DNA of 9,792 bases from CAXMST01 sp035267205 (GTDB lineage: Bacteria > Actinomycetota > Thermoleophilia > Solirubrobacterales > 70-9). The translations under genes were made by a program, and so were the position numbers. Below are positions 5,909 to 9,792 of this stretch, piece after piece (position 1 is the stretch's first letter; each line of letters starts with the position of its first letter). The notes under the pieces are model-generated. The model was given only the letters and a program-made list of their open reading frames with translations, searched no databases and had not been told where the DNA came from. The stretch covers positions 1 to 9,792 of the forward strand of contig DATFLZ010000173.1 in NCBI GenBank assembly GCA_035267205.1, written 5' to 3'.

Positions 5909-6867
5909 TAGCCGCGCTCGCGCGCGTGGCGCTCGACGCCGAGCCTGACCAGGCGATCGCAGAGCTCCGCGTAGGGGATCCCGGTCGCCTCGAACAGCTT
6001 CCCGTAGACGCTCGTCTCGGTGAAGCCGGGGATGGTGTTGATCTCGTTGACGAGGACATCACCGCTCTCGGTCACGAAGAAGTCGCAGCGGGCGAGGCCG
6101 GTGCAGTCACACGCCTCGAACACCTCGACCGCCAGCGAGCGAACCCGCTGGGTCGCCTCCTCGCCGATCGGAGCCGGGACTACGAGCTCCATCCCCCCGG
6201 CCTCGTACTTGGCCTCGAAGTCGTACCAATCTGCGTGGGCGACGATCTCGCCCGGCAGCGACGCCTCCGGCTGCTCGTTGCCCAGCACCGAGCACTCGAC
6301 CTCGCGACCCTCGCCATGCGCCTCGACGATCACGCGCGGATCGAACCGCGCCGCCTCGGCCACCGCGGCGTCGAGCTCGCCCTCGCTCCCGACCTTCGTG
6401 ATCCCGACGCTCGAGCCCAGGCGCGAGGGCTTGACCCACACCGGCCAGCCGAAGCTCGTGGCCGCAGCGCGCCAGTCCGGTCCCCCGGCCTGGCAGAAGT
6501 CGACCTGGGGGATCCCGCGTTCGGTCAGCAGGCGCTTGCAGGTGAGCTTGTCGATCGTGGTGGCGGCGGCGAGCACGCCCGGGCCGGCGTACGGCACGTC
6601 GAGGCACTCGAGCATCCCCTGCACCGTCCCGTCCTCCCCGAACGGCCCGTGCAGAACCGGGAAGGCGACGTCGCAGCCGAGCAGACCGGCCGCCGGTGTC
6701 ACCGAGAGCTGCTCGCCGTCAGGCCCGAGCCAGCGCCCGTCGCGCTCGATCCGCACCTCGCTCACGTCGTGGCCGGCCTCCCGTAGTCCCGCCGCGACCG
6801 AGGCGCCGGAGCGCAGCGAGATCTCGTGCTCGCTCGAGCGGCCGCCGCTGATCACGGCGACCTTCAT
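5899..6867 (-). CDS. ddl: D-alanine--D-alanine ligase
   Basis: Ddl joins two D-Ala molecules with ATP to make the dipeptide that ends the peptidoglycan stem, in the cytoplasm. The 322-residue length is typical, and this is an ATP-grasp enzyme. It opens with MKVAVISGGRSSEHEISL, containing the conserved Glu (E15). HGPFGEDG follows at 73-80, then VKPSRLGSSVGI (146-157), DWYDFEAKY (213-221), RCDFFV (260-265) and the metal-binding NEINTIPGFT (274-283). Y215 in the YDFEAKY loop is the residue associated with D-Ala rather than D-lactate as second substrate, so this is a housekeeping ligase and not a VanA-type one. The start codon overlaps the pknB stop (ATGA), so translation is probably coupled to the kinase. 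It is the last gene of the pbpA-pknB-ddl unit. Confidence 0.95.
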   Translation of the reverse strand: MKVAVISGGRSSEHEISLRSGASVAAGLREAGHDVSEVRIERDGRWLGPDGEQLSVTPAAGLLGCDVAFPVLHGPFGEDGTVQGMLECLDVPYAGPGVLAAATTIDKLTCKRLLTERGIPQVDFCQAGGPDWRAAATSFGWPVWVKPSRLGSSVGITKVGSEGELDAAVAEAARFDPRVIVEAHGEGREVECSVLGNEQPEASLPGEIVAHADWYDFEAKYEAGGMELVVPAPIGEEATQRVRSLAVEVFEACDCTGLARCDFFVTESGDVLVNEINTIPGFTETSVYGKLFEATGIPYAELCDRLVRLGVERHARERGYRF

Positions 6868-8699
6868 CCGGAGCCTGCCGGCTTCGCCTCGTCCCCGGGA
6901 TCGTCGCCGGCTCCCGTGCCGGTCGACGGCGTGAACTCCCCGACGACCAGCCGAACAGTGTCGCCCGGACTGAGCCGCGAGTTCGGGCCGGGCTCCTGCT
7001 CGAGCACGATCCCGTCGTCGGACTCGTCGTCCACCGACTGGGTGCGGATGCTGACCCGCAGGTCGAGGTTCTCGATCTGCCGCTCGGCCCGGCCCTGGGT
7101 TTCGCCGATGTAGTTGTCGAGCGTGATCGAGCCGGCGCCCGTCGAGTAGACGATCGTGACCTGCGAGCCGTCCTCCTTGGCAGTTCCCGCTCCCGGGATC
7201 TGCCGGATCACCTCGTTCTCGGGCTCGTCGGAGTCCTCGGCGCTCTGGCTGACGAAGAAGCCCGCGTCCTCGAGTGTCTGCTTGGCCTCGAAGCGATCGA
7301 GCCCGACGACGGACGGCACGGAGACCTGATCGCTGCCCTCCGAGACAACCAGCGTGACGGTCTGACCGGGGGCGAAATCGACACCCTCAGTGGGGTTGCT
7401 GCTGATTACGACACCGGCGGCTACCGAGTCGTCGGACTGCTCGGTGACCTGGACCTCGAAGCCCGCCTTGCGCAGCCGCCGGCGCGCCTTGTTGAGCTTG
7501 ACGCCGACGACCTTGGGGATCGCCACCGGCTCCGGGCCGAGGCTGACCTGGAGGGTCACGGTGGAGCCCTCGTCGGCCATGCCGCCCGCTTCCGGGTCCT
7601 GCTCGAGCACGGTGTCCTCCGGCTGTTGGTTGGGAATCGAGTCGATGTCCACCTTGAAACCGGCCCGCTCGAGCCTCAGCGTCGCCGTCGTCCGGTCCTC
7701 GCCGGTCACGCCCGGCACCCGTACCTGGTCGTCCCCCTTGAAGACGAAGAACCAAAGGAGTGCGGCGATCAGCAGGAGCAGCGCGGCAGCGCCGGCGATC
7801 CACCACCACTTGCGGTCGCGGGGGTCCTCCTCGATCGGGGGAGTGAACGCGGCGTAGCGCTCGGTGTGCCCGGCCACCTCGGGGTTGGCCTCGGCGGCGT
7901 CGAGCGCGGCGTGCATCTCGGCCGCGGACTGGTAGCGGTTCGCCGGGTCCTTGGCGAGGGCCCGGAGCACGACCGAGTCGAGCGCAGGGGGAACCTGAGG
8001 ATTGATGCTGCTCGGCGGCGGCGGGCTCTCGGAGACCTGCTTCATCGCGATCGCGACCGGGCTGTCCCCGTCGAAGGGAACCCGGCCGGTGAGCATCTCG
8101 AACAGCATCACGCCGATCGAGTAGACGTCGGAGGAGGCGGTCACCTCCATTCCCTGCGCCTGCTCGGGGCTCAGGTACTGGGCCGTGCCCATCACCGATC
8201 CGGTCTGGGTGATCTCCGAGCCACCGGCGCTCGCGATCCCGAAGTCGGTCACGCGGATCCGACCCGAGCGGTCGATCAGCACGTTGAGCGGCTTCAGGTC
8301 CCGGTGCACGATGTTGCGCTCGTGGGCGAACTCGGCCGCCGACAGCACCTGTCTGGTCACCTCCACGGCCTCGGGGATCGTCAGGCCGCGCTCGATCAGC
8401 TCCTTGAGCGAGGAGCCGTCGATGTACTCCATCGCGATGTAGTAGGTGTCCTCGAGCTCGCCGCGGTCGAAGACGCCGACGACGTTCGGGTGCTGGAGGC
8501 CGGCGGCCGACGAGGCCTCGCGGCGAAACCGCTCGACGAACTCGGTGTCCCGGGCGAAGTTCTCGTGGAGCACCTTGAGCGCGACCTCGCGGCCGAGCTG
8601 GGAGTCGTTGGCACACCAGACATCGGCCATCCCGCCCGAGCCGAGCCGGCGGGTGAGCGTGTAGCGCCCATCGAGTGTCAGTCCCTCTTGAAGTCTCAT
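6864..8699 (-). CDS. pknB: PASTA-domain Ser/Thr protein kinase (PknB-like)
   Basis: This 611-residue membrane kinase is of the type that senses muropeptides or lipid II and controls wall growth and division. The kinase domain (about 13-275) has LGSGGMADVW (19-28), K42, HRDLKPLN (132-139, D134), DFG (152-154) and GTAQYLSPEQ (171-180). The activation loop TQTGS carries T164 and T166, matching the pair autophosphorylated in M. tuberculosis PknB. A WWW-led membrane helix spans about 298-320. Outside are four PASTA repeats at about 324-388, 389-455, 456-521 and 522-589. The first three open with a VPGVTG/IPKVVG/VPSVVG motif; the fourth (ITLDNYIG) lacks the Pro. An acidic, Gly-rich tail ends the protein. 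ATG 8699 was chosen over the longer frame to 8786, which would run into pbpA; AGGA lies 11 nt upstream. The gene follows pbpA by 28 nt and overlaps ddl by 4 bp. Confidence 0.95.
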   Translation of the reverse strand: MRLQEGLTLDGRYTLTRRLGSGGMADVWCANDSQLGREVALKVLHENFARDTEFVERFRREASSAAGLQHPNVVGVFDRGELEDTYYIAMEYIDGSSLKELIERGLTIPEAVEVTRQVLSAAEFAHERNIVHRDLKPLNVLIDRSGRIRVTDFGIASAGGSEITQTGSVMGTAQYLSPEQAQGMEVTASSDVYSIGVMLFEMLTGRVPFDGDSPVAIAMKQVSESPPPPSSINPQVPPALDSVVLRALAKDPANRYQSAAEMHAALDAAEANPEVAGHTERYAAFTPPIEEDPRDRKWWWIAGAAALLLLIAALLWFFVFKGDDQVRVPGVTGEDRTTATLRLERAGFKVDIDSIPNQQPEDTVLEQDPEAGGMADEGSTVTLQVSLGPEPVAIPKVVGVKLNKARRRLRKAGFEVQVTEQSDDSVAAGVVISSNPTEGVDFAPGQTVTLVVSEGSDQVSVPSVVGLDRFEAKQTLEDAGFFVSQSAEDSDEPENEVIRQIPGAGTAKEDGSQVTIVYSTGAGSITLDNYIGETQGRAERQIENLDLRVSIRTQSVDDESDDGIVLEQEPGPNSRLSPGDTVRLVVGEFTPSTGTGAGDDPGDEAKPAGSG

Positions 8700-8727
8700 C
8701 GCAGCATGGATCCTGGTTCTAAGTTGG

Positions 8728-9792
8728 CTATCCGCCGAGCAGCTCCTCCGCGACAGCCGTCGCGATTGGGCCGGCCACCGTGCCACCGAAGCAGCCCTGG
8801 CAGCTCTCGACCGTGGCGGCGATCGCGATCTGCGGATCGTCGGCGGGGGCGAACATCATGAACCAGGCCTGGTTCAGGCCCTGGAGATCGCGCTCGGCGG
8901 TGCCGGTCTTGCCGGCGAACACGTCGGTCCCGGTGATGTTCAGGTTCGACGCCGTGCCCTCCTGGGTGACGTTGGTCATCATCTCGGTCAGCTCCGCCGC
9001 GGTCTCGGGGGCGATCACCTGGCGCACCTCGTCGGGGTCGAGCTCATCGGTGACGCGCCCATCCGGGTCGGTGACGTCCTGGAGGAAGGTCGGCTCCATG
9101 AGCTTGCCGCCGTTCGCGACCGTGGCGGCGATCATCGCGATCTGGATCGGGGTCGCCTGCATCTGCCCCTCCGCACCGCCCTGGCCGATCGCAACGCGGC
9201 CTACGTCGAAGCCGGACCGCGTCAGCCGGCCGTTGGTCTTGCGAGGGCCCGAGGCGGTCATCTGCTGATCGGGGTAGTCGAGCGGTGGCAGCTTGAAGAA
9301 CCCGAAGCGCTCCATGTACTCGACCATCGTGTCCTCGCCGAGGTCCTCCGCGACCTGGGCCCAGGCGGTGTTGACCGAGTTGGTCAGCGCGTCGGTCAGG
9401 GTGATCTGCGACTGGCTGAAGTTGCCGGAGTTCTGGAGTGGCACGCCGGAGATCTCGACGCCGTCCGTACCGTCGACCACGCTGTCGGGCTCGAAGTCGC
9501 CGGAGTCCAGGGCTGCGGCGGCGGTCACGACCTTCATCGTCGAGCCGGGTGCGTAGCGCCCCTGGGTGGTGCGGTTGAGAAGCACGGAGTCGGCGCCGTC
9601 GGGCAGGTTGTTGAACTCGTCGAGCCGAGCGGGGATCTCGTTCGGGTCGTACCCGGGCGTCGACACCATTGCCCGCACGGCACCCGTCTTCGGCTCCAGC
9701 GCGACGAGCGCGCCGGGGCCCTGGGCGTTGAGCAGGCTCGTCGCGAGCCGCTGCGCTCCCGCGTCGACCGTGACGGTCAGATCGCTGCCCTC
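8728..9792 (-). CDS. pbpA: Class B penicillin-binding protein transpeptidase (PbpA-like), C-terminal part
   Basis: The C-terminal 354 codons are present; the gene runs off the right edge, so the N-terminal anchor and most of the dimerisation domain are missing. The protein is a D,D-transpeptidase that cross-links peptidoglycan outside the membrane. The visible part opens with SDLTVTVDAGAQRLA and the conserved AVRAMVSTPGYDPN (38-51). The three catalytic motifs follow: STMK (84-87, Ser nucleophile), SVN (139-141) and KTGT (295-298). All are intact. Position directly upstream of pknB matches the pbpA-pknA-pknB order of actinobacteria, so PbpA is preferred over FtsI, although the class B members are similar. 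The C-terminus carries a CQGC motif (Cys 331 and 334). The apparent GTG start at 9678 is internal, because the frame continues in register to the window edge. Confidence 0.92.
   Translation of the reverse strand, partial: EGSDLTVTVDAGAQRLATSLLNAQGPGALVALEPKTGAVRAMVSTPGYDPNEIPARLDEFNNLPDGADSVLLNRTTQGRYAPGSTMKVVTAAAALDSGDFEPDSVVDGTDGVEISGVPLQNSGNFSQSQITLTDALTNSVNTAWAQVAEDLGEDTMVEYMERFGFFKLPPLDYPDQQMTASGPRKTNGRLTRSGFDVGRVAIGQGGAEGQMQATPIQIAMIAATVANGGKLMEPTFLQDVTDPDGRVTDELDPDEVRQVIAPETAAELTEMMTNVTQEGTASNLNITGTDVFAGKTGTAERDLQGLNQAWFMMFAPADDPQIAIAATVESCQGCFGGTVAGPIATAVAEELLGG

Noticed and set aside
5899..6867. Van-type D-Ala-D-Lac ligase (glycopeptide resistance)
   Set aside because: The loop reads YDFEAKY with the Tyr of ordinary D-Ala-D-Ala ligases, and no vanH/vanX-like genes are adjacent.
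8223..8234. Poly-Pro stretch (PPPP) in PknB as a regulatory stall site
   Set aside because: It lies at residues 226-229 within the kinase C-lobe loop, where Pro-rich linkers are common in PknB homologues; nothing else marks it as special.
7626..8861. 411-codon plus-strand frame antisense to pknB
   Set aside because: It is a shadow of the conserved kinase coding sequence, with His/Gly/Arg-rich low-complexity translation.

Overview
The window is very GC-rich with dense, overlapping coding. It carries a cell-wall kinase cluster of actinobacterial type: a class B penicillin-binding protein next to a PASTA-domain Ser/Thr kinase, as in the pbpA-pknB region of Mycobacterium. The style of the proteins, including UppP with an SRNG motif, a PurM with an HITGDG motif and many Ser/Thr kinases, suggests a high-GC Actinomycetota, perhaps Thermoleophilia/Solirubrobacterales. 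That lineage call is inference from style, not from a marker gene.

Left part (1-2170, minus strand): a membrane-anchored polysaccharide-biosynthesis NDP-sugar dehydratase/epimerase (CapD/WbpM/PglF type, 260-2170) is followed downstream by the first 63 codons of a small membrane-anchored protein that runs off the left edge. Divergent from these, on the plus strand, uppP (undecaprenyl-diphosphate phosphatase, 2306-3157) overlaps purM (AIR synthase, 3154-4179) by 4 bp in a GTGA junction. A 16-codon upstream ORF overlaps the uppP start in an ATGA junction.

Middle (4180-5883, plus strand): a 201-bp intergenic region holds a candidate -10 element and a 13-codon ORF that would begin at the transcription start. 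It precedes a 500-residue transmembrane Ser/Thr protein kinase. The outer domain of this kinase is not PASTA; it resembles the jelly-roll, sugar-binding-like C-terminal domain of mycobacterial MviN/MurJ.

Right part (5899-9792, minus strand): a compact operon reads pbpA-like transpeptidase (partial at the right edge), PASTA kinase pknB (28 nt gap), and ddl D-Ala-D-Ala ligase (4-bp ATGA overlap). It converges on the second kinase with only 15 bp between the stop codons, where two overlapping hairpins could end transcription.

Together the genes form a cell-envelope neighbourhood: lipid carrier recycling (UppP), precursor synthesis (Ddl), cross-linking (PbpA), surface sugar modification (CapD-like) and two transmembrane kinases with different sensor domains. 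PurM is the metabolic outlier. No tRNA, rRNA, CRISPR array, insertion sequence or phage gene was seen. There is no gene-free stretch over 300 bases.
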